A stretch of DNA of 6,687 nucleotides. Source: an uncultured Lachnospiraceae bacterium. Lineage in GTDB: Bacteria; Bacillota; Clostridia; Lachnospirales; Lachnospiraceae. Positions 1 through 5,660 of this stretch are shown here, one piece after another (within the stretch, counting starts at the first letter, position 1; every line of letters begins with the position of its first letter). The notes under the pieces were generated by a model, which worked only from the letters and a program-made list of their open reading frames with translations, was not told the origin of the DNA and searched no databases. The position numbers and the translations under genes were made by a program. The stretch covers positions 1 to 6,687 of the forward strand of contig CANTGP010000171.1 of assembly GCA_947653315.1 (NCBI GenBank). The letters are read 5' to 3'.

Positions 1-42
1 GGCATGGATGCCCATTTCAGTCCGAGGCGGCATGGATGCCGC
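1..42. repeat. Two copies of a 12-base palindromic unit (GGCATGGATGCC)
   Basis: GGCATGGATGCC occurs at 1-12 and again at 29-40, a 28-base offset. Each copy is an inverted repeat, GGCAT and ATGCC around a central GG. In the second copy the symmetry extends to GCGGCAT/ATGCCGC (27-42). The spacers are not obviously related. The first copy touches the window edge, so more units may lie upstream. Frame 1 is open from base 1 to a TAG at 85-87, but the 28 residues it would encode are rich in Cys, His and Arg and look non-coding. This is probably the end of an intergenic palindromic repeat cluster; its function is unknown. Confidence 0.55.
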
Positions 43-239
43 TTGAGGACGACCGCAGCCTGTGAGGACCAATGCCATTCTGCTTAGAAACCTCCAGCCG
101 AAAAAAGTGCATGGAAAACCGGGACAGGCAGTTGTGCTGCTCCCTGCCACTAAAAAAACCACGCACGGGCGTCCGCCCCCACCACACAACATTCAGGCTG
201 AACTGTTACTACCGGGCAGCCGGAACATTTGATTTCTAC
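43..239. other. Intergenic stretch with no supported gene
   Basis: Nothing here supports a protein or stable RNA gene. A 64-codon open frame (72-266) is Cys/Arg/His-rich and runs through the promoter of the next gene. Small inverted repeats are visible: GGCAG/CTGCC at 128-132 and 144-148, and GGGC/GCCC at 167-170 and 175-178. Neither is followed by a T-run, so neither looks like a terminator. GAGGAC occurs twice (45-50 and 64-69), without evident meaning. Confidence 0.4.
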
Positions 240-267
240 TTGCACTTTAATGGAATTTCAGTATAAT
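240..267 (+). promoter_or_regulatory. Sigma-A-type promoter for the ycxB-like/tsaE/tsaB/rimI unit
   Basis: There is a perfect TATAAT -10 box at 262-267. TTGCAC lies at 240-245 as a moderate -35 box, with a 16-base spacer. Transcription should begin near 274, giving an untranslated leader of about 65 bases before the ATG at 339. AAGGAG at 271-276 would lie at the very 5' end of the RNA. It is 17 bases from the ATG at 294, so it is unlikely to act as that codon's ribosome binding site. Confidence 0.6.
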
Positions 268-321
268 ATTAAGGAGCAGTTGATTTGGATTAAATGGATT
301 TAGTGATGAAAGAGAATTTGC

Positions 322-328
322 AAAGGAG
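322..328 (+). promoter_or_regulatory. Ribosome binding site that sets the YcxB-like start
   Basis: AAAGGAG at 322-328 lies 10 bases before the ATG at 339. The upstream in-frame ATGs at 294 and 306 have no Shine-Dalgarno sequence at a workable distance, so 339 is preferred as the start. Confidence 0.7.
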
Positions 329-338
329 CATCATAGCC

Positions 339-818
339 ATGGATTTGGAATTTGACGTCAGGATAACGGCAAATATTTTATATGATTATATGTTGAGGCA
401 TACTTATTACAGTGCGTCAGGACTGCTTGGGACCGTGGCGGGGGCATTGATGCTGGTTTATTATTTTTCGCAGGGAGGGGTGATTTTCCTGCTTGCGGGG
501 GCGGTTATCCTGCTTTATCTGCCATGGACGCTTTTCATCCGCTCGAAACAGCAAATGGTGAATACGCCGGCATTTAAGGAACCGCTGCACTACCGCCTGA
601 CGGAAGAAGGCGTGGAAGTATCCCAGGGCGGGGAGGTGCAGATGCAGAAATGGGAAGACATGCATAAGGCGGTTTCCACCCAAAGGAGCCTGATTTTGTA
701 TACGTCCAAAGTCAGCGCTTCCATTTTTCCGAAACAGGATCTTGGGGAGCTGGCGCCGCAGGTCATACAGATGATTTCCACCCATATGCCGCCTGCCAAA
801 GTAAAGATACGGGGGTAA
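339..818 (+). CDS. YcxB-like small membrane protein
   Basis: A 159-residue protein of unknown biochemical role, probably in the cytoplasmic membrane. Two hydrophobic segments are visible, about residues 25-44 and 47-67. They are followed by a basic IRSKQQ stretch and a soluble C-terminal part (about 80-150). That part, with HYRLTEEGVEV, a tryptophan at W105 and IFPKQDL near 129-135, fits the YcxB-like C-terminal domain as I know it: a PH-like fold after a two-helix membrane hairpin. The start at 339 is chosen for AAAGGAG at 322-328; starting at 294 would add 15 residues without a usable ribosome binding site. It is the first gene of the unit and ends 4 bases before tsaE, so the two are probably co-transcribed. 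The family name is recognised from the overall pattern, not from catalytic residues, so function stays open. Confidence 0.75.
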   Translation: MDLEFDVRITANILYDYMLRHTYYSASGLLGTVAGALMLVYYFSQGGVIFLLAGAVILLYLPWTLFIRSKQQMVNTPAFKEPLHYRLTEEGVEVSQGGEVQMQKWEDMHKAVSTQRSLILYTSKVSASIFPKQDLGELAPQVIQMISTHMPPAKVKIRG

Positions 819-822
819 GGAT

Positions 823-1275
823 ATGACGGTAAAAAAAATGGAAACAGTGGAAACGGGCAGCGCGGAAGAAACGTTTGCCCTGGGACGCAGGATTGGGGAG
901 CAGGCATCTGCCGGTGAGGTCTATACCCTGGTTGGCGATTTGGGCGTGGGGAAAACGGTATTCACACAGGGGGTGGCAAAGGGACTCGGCATAGAAGATA
1001 CGGTAAACAGCCCTACTTTTACGATTTTGCAGGTGTATGGGGAAGGGAGGCTCCCTTTTTATCATTTTGACGTATACCGTATCGGCGATGTGGAGGAGAT
1101 GGACGAGATCGGTTATGAGGAATATTTTTACGGAGACGGTGTCTGCATGATTGAATGGGCGGATTTAATTGAAGACATCCTGCCGGAACGTTACTGCCGG
1201 ATTACGATTTCCAAGGATTTGGACAAAGGGACGGATTTCAGGAAAATCAGCATGGAGGAACGCCGGAGAGTTTAA
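823..1275 (+). CDS. tsaE: tRNA threonylcarbamoyladenosine biosynthesis ATPase TsaE
   Basis: TsaE is the cytoplasmic P-loop ATPase that works with TsaB and TsaD in making t6A37 on ANN-decoding tRNAs; its ATP hydrolysis is needed for turnover of the complex. The 150-residue protein is full length. Visible motifs are the N-terminal SAEETFALG (13-21), the Walker A GDLGVGKT (38-45), SPTF (63-66), HFDVYR (81-86) and the IEW motif (110-112). All are hallmarks of the family. The start at 823 is preceded by GGGGG (811-815), which could pair with the anti-Shine-Dalgarno sequence through a G-U. AAGG at 817-820 is too close, and an ATG at 838 is a possible alternative start. The gene follows the YcxB-like gene by 4 bases and precedes tsaB by 25, so translation of the unit is probably linked. 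Confidence 0.95.
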   Translation: MTVKKMETVETGSAEETFALGRRIGEQASAGEVYTLVGDLGVGKTVFTQGVAKGLGIEDTVNSPTFTILQVYGEGRLPFYHFDVYRIGDVEEMDEIGYEEYFYGDGVCMIEWADLIEDILPERYCRITISKDLDKGTDFRKISMEERRRV

Positions 1276-1300
1276 GGAAGAAGGGGCATGGTGGAAAAAG

Positions 1301-2059
1301 ATGAAAATCCTGGCATTGGACAGTTCCGGTTTGGTAGCATCCGTGGCGCTTGCCGAGGATGACCTTCTGATTGCGGAATATGACATACAATATAAGAAAA
1401 CGCATTCACAGACTCTTTTGCCGATGCTCGGGGAAATCCGGGACATGACGGAGCTGGATATGACGTCCGTGGATGCGGTGGCTTTGGCGGCGGGACCCGG
1501 CTCTTTCACCGGGCTTAGGATCGGTTCCGCCACGGCAAAAGGACTCGGACTTGCGCTTGGGATTCCCATAGTGGAAGTCCCGACACTGGAAGGACTTGCC
1601 TATAACCTGTACGGGGCGGCGGATTACATATGCCCCATGATGGATGCCAGACGGGGGCAGGTTTATACCGGCATTTATGAATTTGTGAAAGAAGCCGGGG
1701 AGGATGCGGAAGATGTTCCTGCGGGCTATTCCATACGGACGGTAGAACCGCAGTGTGCGGTGGCAGTGGGGGAAATTGCCGGAAAGCTGAATGATTTGGG
1801 GCGGAGGGTCATATTTTTAGGAGACGGGGTACCCGTGTACCGGCAGCGGTTGGCGGAGCTTATGCGTGTGGAATACAGTTTTGCCCCCGCCCACATGAAC
1901 CGGCAGAGGGCGGCATCCGTTGCAGCCCTGGCAGGTATTTATTTCAAAAAAGGGATCACGGTTCCGGCGGCGGAACATGCCCCCGTTTACCTTAGACCGT
2001 CACAGGCGGAACGGGAGCGCGACGAGCGGAATATGGCAGCGCGGCGGGAGGAAACATGA
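1301..2059 (+). CDS. tsaB: tRNA threonylcarbamoyladenosine biosynthesis protein TsaB
   Basis: TsaB (also called YeaZ) is the catalytically inactive ASKHA-fold partner of TsaD. It heterodimerises with TsaD and recruits TsaE in the t6A37 complex. The protein has 252 residues, at the long end for the family. It starts with the typical MKILALDSSG and carries HSQTLLP (35-41), the signature GPGSFTGLRIG (65-75) and PMMDARRGQVY (112-122). The open frame extends upstream to 1169, but that part overlaps tsaE and has no family character. The ATG at 1301 has GGTGGA at 1290-1295 as a modest ribosome binding site. The stop overlaps the rimI start (ATGA, 2056-2059), implying translational coupling. Confidence 0.94.
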   Translation: MKILALDSSGLVASVALAEDDLLIAEYDIQYKKTHSQTLLPMLGEIRDMTELDMTSVDAVALAAGPGSFTGLRIGSATAKGLGLALGIPIVEVPTLEGLAYNLYGAADYICPMMDARRGQVYTGIYEFVKEAGEDAEDVPAGYSIRTVEPQCAVAVGEIAGKLNDLGRRVIFLGDGVPVYRQRLAELMRVEYSFAPAHMNRQRAASVAALAGIYFKKGITVPAAEHAPVYLRPSQAERERDERNMAARREET

Positions 2060-2514
2060 TAACGGTCAGGCGGATGGAAGAACGGGACGGCAGGGCGGCA
2101 GCCCTTCTTGAAGCGGAAAATTTTTCGGAGCCTTGGACGGAGCAGGCTTTTTTGGATACGCTCCGGTGTGGTTATGCGTATTATTATGTGGCGGAAGCGC
2201 CTTTACGGGAAGACGGGCAGGTTATCGGAATCTGCGGACTGCGCAACCTTGCAGGGGAAGGGGAAATCACGAATGTGGCGGTTGCAGGTGCATTCCGCCG
2301 CATGGGGGTGGCAGGGATGCTGTTGGAAAAGGTCCTGGCGGAAGGGGAACGGCTTGGAATCCGGGATTTTACGCTGGAAGTAAGGAGTGGAAACCGTGCG
2401 GCAATCGCGCTTTACGAAAAGTACGGTTTCCGGAGGGAAGGCGTGCGCAGGGATTTTTATGCGAAGCCAAAGGAAGACGCGCTGATTATGTGGAGACGCC
2501 GGGAAGTGCCCTGA
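2056..2514 (+). CDS. rimI: Ribosomal protein S18-alanine N-acetyltransferase RimI (GNAT family)
   Basis: RimI acetylates the N-terminal alanine of ribosomal protein bS18, using acetyl-CoA; in many bacteria it may act on other proteins. The 152-residue protein shows the GNAT pattern. FSEPWTEQAF (23-32) is typical of RimI. ITNVAVAGAFRRMGVAG (71-87) is the acetyl-CoA-binding motif A, with R-R-M-G-V-A-G. EVRSGNRAAIALYEKYGF (108-125) is motif B, and FYAKPKEDALIMWR (134-147) is the usual C-terminal end. GGGAGG at 2046-2051, inside tsaB, is the ribosome binding site. The 4-base overlap with tsaB and the tsaE-tsaB-rimI order strongly support this identity over a generic GNAT. A terminator follows 12 bases after the stop. 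Confidence 0.92.
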   Translation: MITVRRMEERDGRAAALLEAENFSEPWTEQAFLDTLRCGYAYYYVAEAPLREDGQVIGICGLRNLAGEGEITNVAVAGAFRRMGVAGMLLEKVLAEGERLGIRDFTLEVRSGNRAAIALYEKYGFRREGVRRDFYAKPKEDALIMWRRREVP

Positions 2515-2525
2515 CTATGTTTTGC

Positions 2526-2560
2526 ACGGTGGCAAAGTAACAGGAATTACCACTGTTTTT
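2526..2560 (+). terminator. Likely intrinsic terminator after rimI
   Basis: ACGGTGG (2526-2532) pairs with CCACTGT (2550-2556) in a 7-base-pair stem with one G-U. GTAA (2537-2540) and TTAC (2547-2550) could pair further inside. The stem runs into TTTTT (2556-2560), then GTC. The 17-base loop and short T-run make it moderate rather than strong. Its place between rimI and a new -10 box fits the end of a transcription unit. Confidence 0.6.
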
Positions 2561-2582
2561 GTCGGAAAAGCTCGTGTATAAT
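2554..2582 (+). promoter_or_regulatory. Probable promoter for the small zinc-ribbon-like gene
   Basis: A perfect TATAAT lies at 2577-2582, 44 bases before the ATG at 2626. The base pair TG sits directly in front of it. No good -35 box exists: at a 17-base spacing the sequence is TGTTTT (2554-2559), overlapping the terminator T-run. TTGTCG (2559-2564) is too close at 12 bases. The -10 element alone carries this call. Confidence 0.45.
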
Positions 2583-2625
2583 GACAGATATAGCAGCACA
2601 TTGGACATCTAGGGAGGATGAGACT

Positions 2626-2874
2626 ATGCGGAAATATCTGGATGAAAATAAAATGGAACTTGATTCCGTAATTTGTAATTACTGCGGAAAAAAATTATTG
2701 GTAGAAAATGGGATTTTAAAAGAAGGCTGTTTGGAGGTGGATGCCACCTTCGGTTATTTCAGCAGGAAAGACGGACAGAACCACAGGTTTGATTTATGTG
2801 AGGACTGTTATGAAAAAATGGTTGCCAGATTCCGGATACCGGTGGAAAACAGCGAGGTAAAGGAACTTTTATAA
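2626..2874 (+). CDS. Small zinc-ribbon-like protein of unknown function
   Basis: An 82-residue acidic protein, probably cytosolic, with no signal or membrane segment. Two Cys pairs, CNYC (17-20) and CEDC (58-61), are spaced like a zinc ribbon. A further Cys35 and His53 lie between them. Between the pairs is TFGYFSRKDGQNHRFDL (41-57), rich in aromatic residues, and the tail contains FRIPVE. I do not recognise a named family. The start at 2626 is set by GGGAGGA (2612-2618) at a 7-base spacing; the longer open frame from 2581 would begin inside the -10 box. It sits alone between a terminator and the structured rnz leader, with its own probable promoter. Zinc binding is inferred from the CxxC pairs. 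A role in RNA or protein binding is possible but not shown. Confidence 0.8.
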   Translation: MRKYLDENKMELDSVICNYCGKKLLVENGILKEGCLEVDATFGYFSRKDGQNHRFDLCEDCYEKMVARFRIPVENSEVKELL

Positions 2875-2952
2875 GCCTCCGCCGGCCGGAACGGCAAAGT
2901 GCAGGCGCAAAAACCCCGTACCGGGTTTCGTTCCATGCGCCGGATAGGAGGC
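2875..2952 (+). promoter_or_regulatory. Nested inverted repeat covering the rnz ribosome binding site
   Basis: The whole gap can fold on itself. GCCTCC (2875-2880) pairs with GGAGGC (2947-2952), CCGG (2882-2885) with CCGG (2940-2943), GGAACG (2888-2893) with CGTTCC (2929-2934), and AAACCC (2911-2916) with GGGTTT (2923-2928). An unpaired bulge remains at 2894-2910. The outer stem contains most of AGGAGG (2946-2951), the only Shine-Dalgarno sequence for rnz, only 3 bases before its ATG. The RNA could therefore mask rnz translation, end transcription from the gene before, or be a palindromic element inserted here. No T-run follows, so a classical terminator is unlikely. Confidence 0.5.
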
Positions 2953-2954
2953 AT

Positions 2955-3866
2955 ATGTTAGATGTATGTTTACTCGGAACAGGGGGAATGATGCCGCTGC
3001 CTTACCGCTGGCTGACTTCCCTGATGGCGAGGTACAACGGAAAAAGTATTTTAATCGACTGCGGGGAGGGGACGCAGATTGCCATGAAGGAAAAGGGCTG
3101 GAGCCCGAAACCCATTGACATTATCTGCTTCACCCACTACCATGCGGACCATATCAGCGGACTGCCCGGAATGCTTCTCACCATGGGGAATGCGGAACGG
3201 ACGGAGCCGCTTCTTTTAGTGGGGCCGAAGGGACTGACAAGGGTGGTAAACGCCCTGCGCGTTATCGCACCGGAACTCCCTTTTCCGATTGAATGCATGG
3301 AAATTACGGAAAACGAGCAGAGTTTTTCTTTTGACGGATTCCGGATTGACGCTTTCCGTGTGAACCATAATGTGGTATGCTATGGATATAACATAGTCAT
3401 AGACCGTACCGGAAAATTCCAGGTGGAAAAGGCGGTGGAACTCGGACTGGACAGGAAATACTGGAACCGTCTGCAGAAAGGGGAAACCATAGAGCTGGAA
3501 GGAAGGGTATATACGCCGGACATGGTGCTCGGCGCGGCGCGCAAGGGAATTAAGCTCACTTACTGTACCGATACCAGGCCGACCGAAAGCATTGTCCGCA
3601 ATGCTGCGGGCGCGGACCTTTTTATCTGTGAAGGTATGTATGGGGAGCCGGATAAAAAGGAGAAGGCAAAGGAATATAAGCACATGACTTTTTATGAAGC
3701 GGCGCATTTGGCGAAGAAGGCGGGCGTATCGAAGTTGTGGCTGACCCATTACAGCCCATCCCTGGTCCGTGCGGAGGATTTTATGAAAGACGTGCGGAAA
3801 ATCTTTCCGAAGGCGGAAGCCGGTAAGGACGGCAAAAGCGAGGAACTTATGTTTGAAGAAGATTGA
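2955..3866 (+). CDS. rnz: Ribonuclease Z (tRNA 3' endonuclease)
   Basis: RNase Z cuts the 3' trailer from tRNA precursors, above all those without an encoded CCA, in the cytoplasm. The 303-residue protein has the usual length of the short bacterial form. It has the metallo-beta-lactamase signature HYHADH (61-66) for the two zinc ions. The other expected ligands are visible: His138 in RVNH, Asp206 in CTDTRP (usually GDT) and His265 in LTHYS, with His243 before the MTFYEAA helix. GTGGMMP (8-14) and DCGEGTQ (35-41) are also typical. The ribosome binding site AGGAGG (2946-2951) is only 3 bases from the ATG, and no better in-frame start exists. It is the first gene after a structured leader and is followed after 21 bases by a membrane-anchored protein, likely co-transcribed. 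Confidence 0.94.
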   Translation: MLDVCLLGTGGMMPLPYRWLTSLMARYNGKSILIDCGEGTQIAMKEKGWSPKPIDIICFTHYHADHISGLPGMLLTMGNAERTEPLLLVGPKGLTRVVNALRVIAPELPFPIECMEITENEQSFSFDGFRIDAFRVNHNVVCYGYNIVIDRTGKFQVEKAVELGLDRKYWNRLQKGETIELEGRVYTPDMVLGAARKGIKLTYCTDTRPTESIVRNAAGADLFICEGMYGEPDKKEKAKEYKHMTFYEAAHLAKKAGVSKLWLTHYSPSLVRAEDFMKDVRKIFPKAEAGKDGKSEELMFEED

Positions 3867-3887
3867 TGCCGGAAGGAGGGAGTTTGT

Positions 3888-4466
3888 ATGAAGAAAGAAC
3901 GTCAGAGTCCTTTGAAATTGATTGTAATCGGGTGTGTCCTGGCCGCGCTGGTGGTGGGTTTTTACTTTTACCTGTCCAACCGGACGAAGGGGGACGGTAC
4001 GGAACAAACGGAAACTGTCACGAAATCCCAGCAGGTGCTTTTGCGGAATTTGGATAACAATTATCCGCCGTCGCCCAGGGAAGTACTGAAATATTACTGT
4101 GATATCCTCCAATGCCTGTATAACGAACCCCATTCCGACGAGGAACTGGAGAAACTGGCGATGCAGATACAGCTTTTATATGACGATGAATTTGTGGCGA
4201 ACCAGACAGAGGATGTCTACCTGTTAAGCCTTGCCGGTGAGATTGCGGAATTAAACAAGCAGGATATGAAGATTTCCAGTTATTCCACATCTTCCAGTAC
4301 GGACGTGGAATATTTTAGCAGGGACGGTTATGAATGGGCAAGCCTGTACGGCATTTTGAGTATCCGTCAGGGAACGAAGATGCTGACATCGAACGAAAAG
4401 TTCCTGATGCGCAAGGATGACGACGGGCATTGGAAGATTTACGGCTGGGAACTGGTGAAGGAGTGA
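3888..4466 (+). CDS. Single-pass membrane-anchored protein of unknown function
   Basis: A 192-residue protein with a basic N-terminus (MKKERQ) and one hydrophobic segment at about residues 9-29. The remaining 160 or so residues are probably outside the membrane. The outer part begins with a polar linker rich in Thr, Gly and Glu (31-47). It continues with LDNNYPPSPREVLKYY (55-70), an acidic helical region (about 80-118) with LYDDEFVANQTEDV, and a beta-like end with WKIYGWELVKE (182-192). From memory it resembles a conserved Lachnospiraceae family, possibly DUF6715; this was not checked. VIGC at 13-16 looks like a lipobox, but the hydrophobic run continues well past the Cys, so a membrane anchor is more likely. 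AAGGAGGG (3873-3880), 7 bases before the ATG, is a strong ribosome binding site. It lies between rnz and tsaD in the same direction. Confidence 0.8.
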   Translation: MKKERQSPLKLIVIGCVLAALVVGFYFYLSNRTKGDGTEQTETVTKSQQVLLRNLDNNYPPSPREVLKYYCDILQCLYNEPHSDEELEKLAMQIQLLYDDEFVANQTEDVYLLSLAGEIAELNKQDMKISSYSTSSSTDVEYFSRDGYEWASLYGILSIRQGTKMLTSNEKFLMRKDDDGHWKIYGWELVKE

Positions 4467-4506
4467 CGGTTGCGCAGACGGTATGTGCAGTGCGGACAGA
4501 GCGGAC

Positions 4507-4553
4507 GGAATGAAGAAAACGGAATAAATAAAATGGAATGAAGAAAACGGAAT
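4507..4553. repeat. 19-base direct repeat before tsaD
   Basis: GGAATGAAGAAAACGGAAT is present exactly at 4507-4525 and 4535-4553, a 28-base offset. It is followed by a run of GGAATG/GGATG-like units to about 4598. Each copy contains ATG AAG AAA ACG GAA. The first reading ends at once in TAA (4525-4527). The second runs on to a TAA at 4571-4573, past the first possible tsaD start. The tract lies in the 90-base gap after the anchored-protein gene, which also holds a small hairpin (4471-4476 with 4484-4489). No promoter was seen here. Confidence 0.75.
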
Positions 4554-4556
4554 GGC

Positions 4557-5624
4557 ATGGATGGAATGGATAAGGTGGATGAAGTGGACGGAATGAATGG
4601 CGCGGAAGAAATCAGGATATTAGCGATTGAAAGTTCCTGTGACGAGACGGCGGCGGCGGTGGTGAAGGACGGCAGGGAGGTGCTGTCCAACGTAATCTAT
4701 TCGCAGATTGCCCTGCATACGGAATTCGGCGGCGTGGTGCCGGAAATTGCCTCCAGGAAGCACATCGAGAAAATAAACCAGGTGGTGGAACAGGCGCTTG
4801 CGGAAGCGGAAACGGCATTAAAGGATATTACGGCGGTGGCCGTAACTTACGGTCCCGGACTGGTGGGCGCGCTTCTTGTGGGAGTATCCGCCGCCAAAGC
4901 CATCAGTTTCGCCACGGGAATCCCTTTGGTGGGGGTACACCATATTGAAGGGCATATCAGTGCCAATTTTATAGAAAACAAAGATTTGGAGCCGCCTTTC
5001 CTATGTTTGGTCGTATCGGGCGGGCATTCCCATTTGGTGGTGGTAAAAGACTACGGGGAATATGAAATCATAGGGCGCACGAGGGACGATGCGGCGGGGG
5101 AAGCATTTGACAAGGTGGCAAGGGCAATCGGGCTCGGTTATCCGGGCGGTCCGAAGATTGACCGCGTGTCAAAAGAAGGCAACCCGGATGCCATTCCTTT
5201 TCCGAGGGCAAAAGTGGCAAAATCCGTATATGATTTCAGTTTCAGCGGTTTGAAATCCGCGGTTTTGAATTACCTCAATTCCTGCAAAATGAAAGGGGAG
5301 ACGGTATCCGCCGCCGATGTGGCGGCATCTTTCCAAAAAGCGGTGGTGGATGTCCTGGTGGACCATTCCATGGAGGCGGTGAAGGAATACGGATATGACA
5401 AATTTGCCATAGCGGGGGGTGTGGCTTCCAATTCCGCGCTGCGCGGGGCGTTGGAACAGGCATGCAAAGAAAACGGGATTGCTTTTTACCATCCTTCCCC
5501 CATTTATTGTACGGACAATGCCGCCATGATCGGGGTGGCGGGATATTATGAGTATAAAAAAGGAATCAGGCACGGCTATGACTTAAACGCCGTTCCCAAT
5601 CTGAAATTGGGGGAACGGTTATAG
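4557..5624 (+). CDS. tsaD: tRNA N6-adenosine threonylcarbamoyltransferase TsaD
   Basis: TsaD transfers the threonylcarbamoyl group from its adenylate to N6 of A37 in ANN-decoding tRNAs, with TsaB and TsaE. It is a cytoplasmic ASKHA-fold metalloenzyme. The core is complete: [16 protein letters not shown] (21-36), [14 protein letters not shown] (56-69), [12 protein letters not shown] (98-109), the metal-binding HHIEGH (128-133), VSGGHS (153-158), [10 protein letters not shown] (177-186), GYPGGP (194-199), FSFSGLKSA (228-236), GGVASN (287-292) and CTDNAAMIG (318-326), with Asp319 as the other metal ligand. The first 18 residues ([10 protein letters not shown] and on) are a low-complexity extension made by GGATG-type repeats, and the start is uncertain. 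Options are ATG at 4557, 4566 or 4593, or GTG at 4584. AAGGTGG (4572-4578) lies 5 bases before the GTG and 14 before the ATG at 4593. tsaE and tsaB lie 2.5 kb upstream in a separate unit. Confidence 0.95.
   Translation: MDGMDKVDEVDGMNGAEEIRILAIESSCDETAAAVVKDGREVLSNVIYSQIALHTEFGGVVPEIASRKHIEKINQVVEQALAEAETALKDITAVAVTYGPGLVGALLVGVSAAKAISFATGIPLVGVHHIEGHISANFIENKDLEPPFLCLVVSGGHSHLVVVKDYGEYEIIGRTRDDAAGEAFDKVARAIGLGYPGGPKIDRVSKEGNPDAIPFPRAKVAKSVYDFSFSGLKSAVLNYLNSCKMKGETVSAADVAASFQKAVVDVLVDHSMEAVKEYGYDKFAIAGGVASNSALRGALEQACKENGIAFYHPSPIYCTDNAAMIGVAGYYEYKKGIRHGYDLNAVPNLKLGERL
5590..5618 (+). other. Hairpin in the last codons of tsaD
   Basis: CCGTTC (5590-5595) and CCAAT (5596-5600) pair with ATTGG (5606-5610) and GAACGG (5613-5618). 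This gives 11 base pairs with a 2-base G bulge and a 5-base loop (CTGAA). It ends 3 bases before the TAG. What follows (TTATAGGGG) is not a T-run, so it is not a standard intrinsic terminator. It could protect mRNA 3' ends, slow ribosomes or reduce read-through into ispD, or simply reflect the coding sequence. Confidence 0.5.
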
Positions 5625-5660
5625 GGGTAAGGACAAAAAGGACAGGGGGCATGGAGGAAG

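Noticed and set aside
1..42. A CRISPR array
   Set aside because: Only two 12-base units are seen, with a 16-base gap between them and no third copy downstream. This does not match CRISPR repeat and spacer sizes, and no cas gene is present.
72..266. A 64-codon open frame in the left intergenic region
   Set aside because: It is rich in Cys, Arg and His, has no domain character and runs through the TATAAT promoter at 262-267. The GAGGA before it is too close to the ATG to be convincing.
294..338. A longer N-terminus for the YcxB-like protein
   Set aside because: The ATGs at 294 and 306 lack a usable ribosome binding site, whereas 339 has AAAGGAG at a good distance.
1169..1300. An extended tsaB start inside tsaE
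   Set aside because: The 44 extra residues have no family character and overlap tsaE. The protein family begins at the MKILALDSSG encoded from 1301.
2133..2540. A 135-codon + strand frame inside rimI
   Set aside because: It is a shadow of rimI in another frame; rimI carries all the GNAT motifs and is coupled to tsaB.
3924..3935. A lipobox (VIGC) in the anchored protein
   Set aside because: The hydrophobic stretch before the Cys is very short and continues about 13 residues beyond it, so a transmembrane anchor fits better than a lipoprotein signal.
3216..4133. A 305-codon open frame on the - strand across rnz and the next gene
   Set aside because: It lies opposite two well-supported + strand genes, and its protein shows no recognisable motif. 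Long antisense frames are common opposite purine-rich coding strands.
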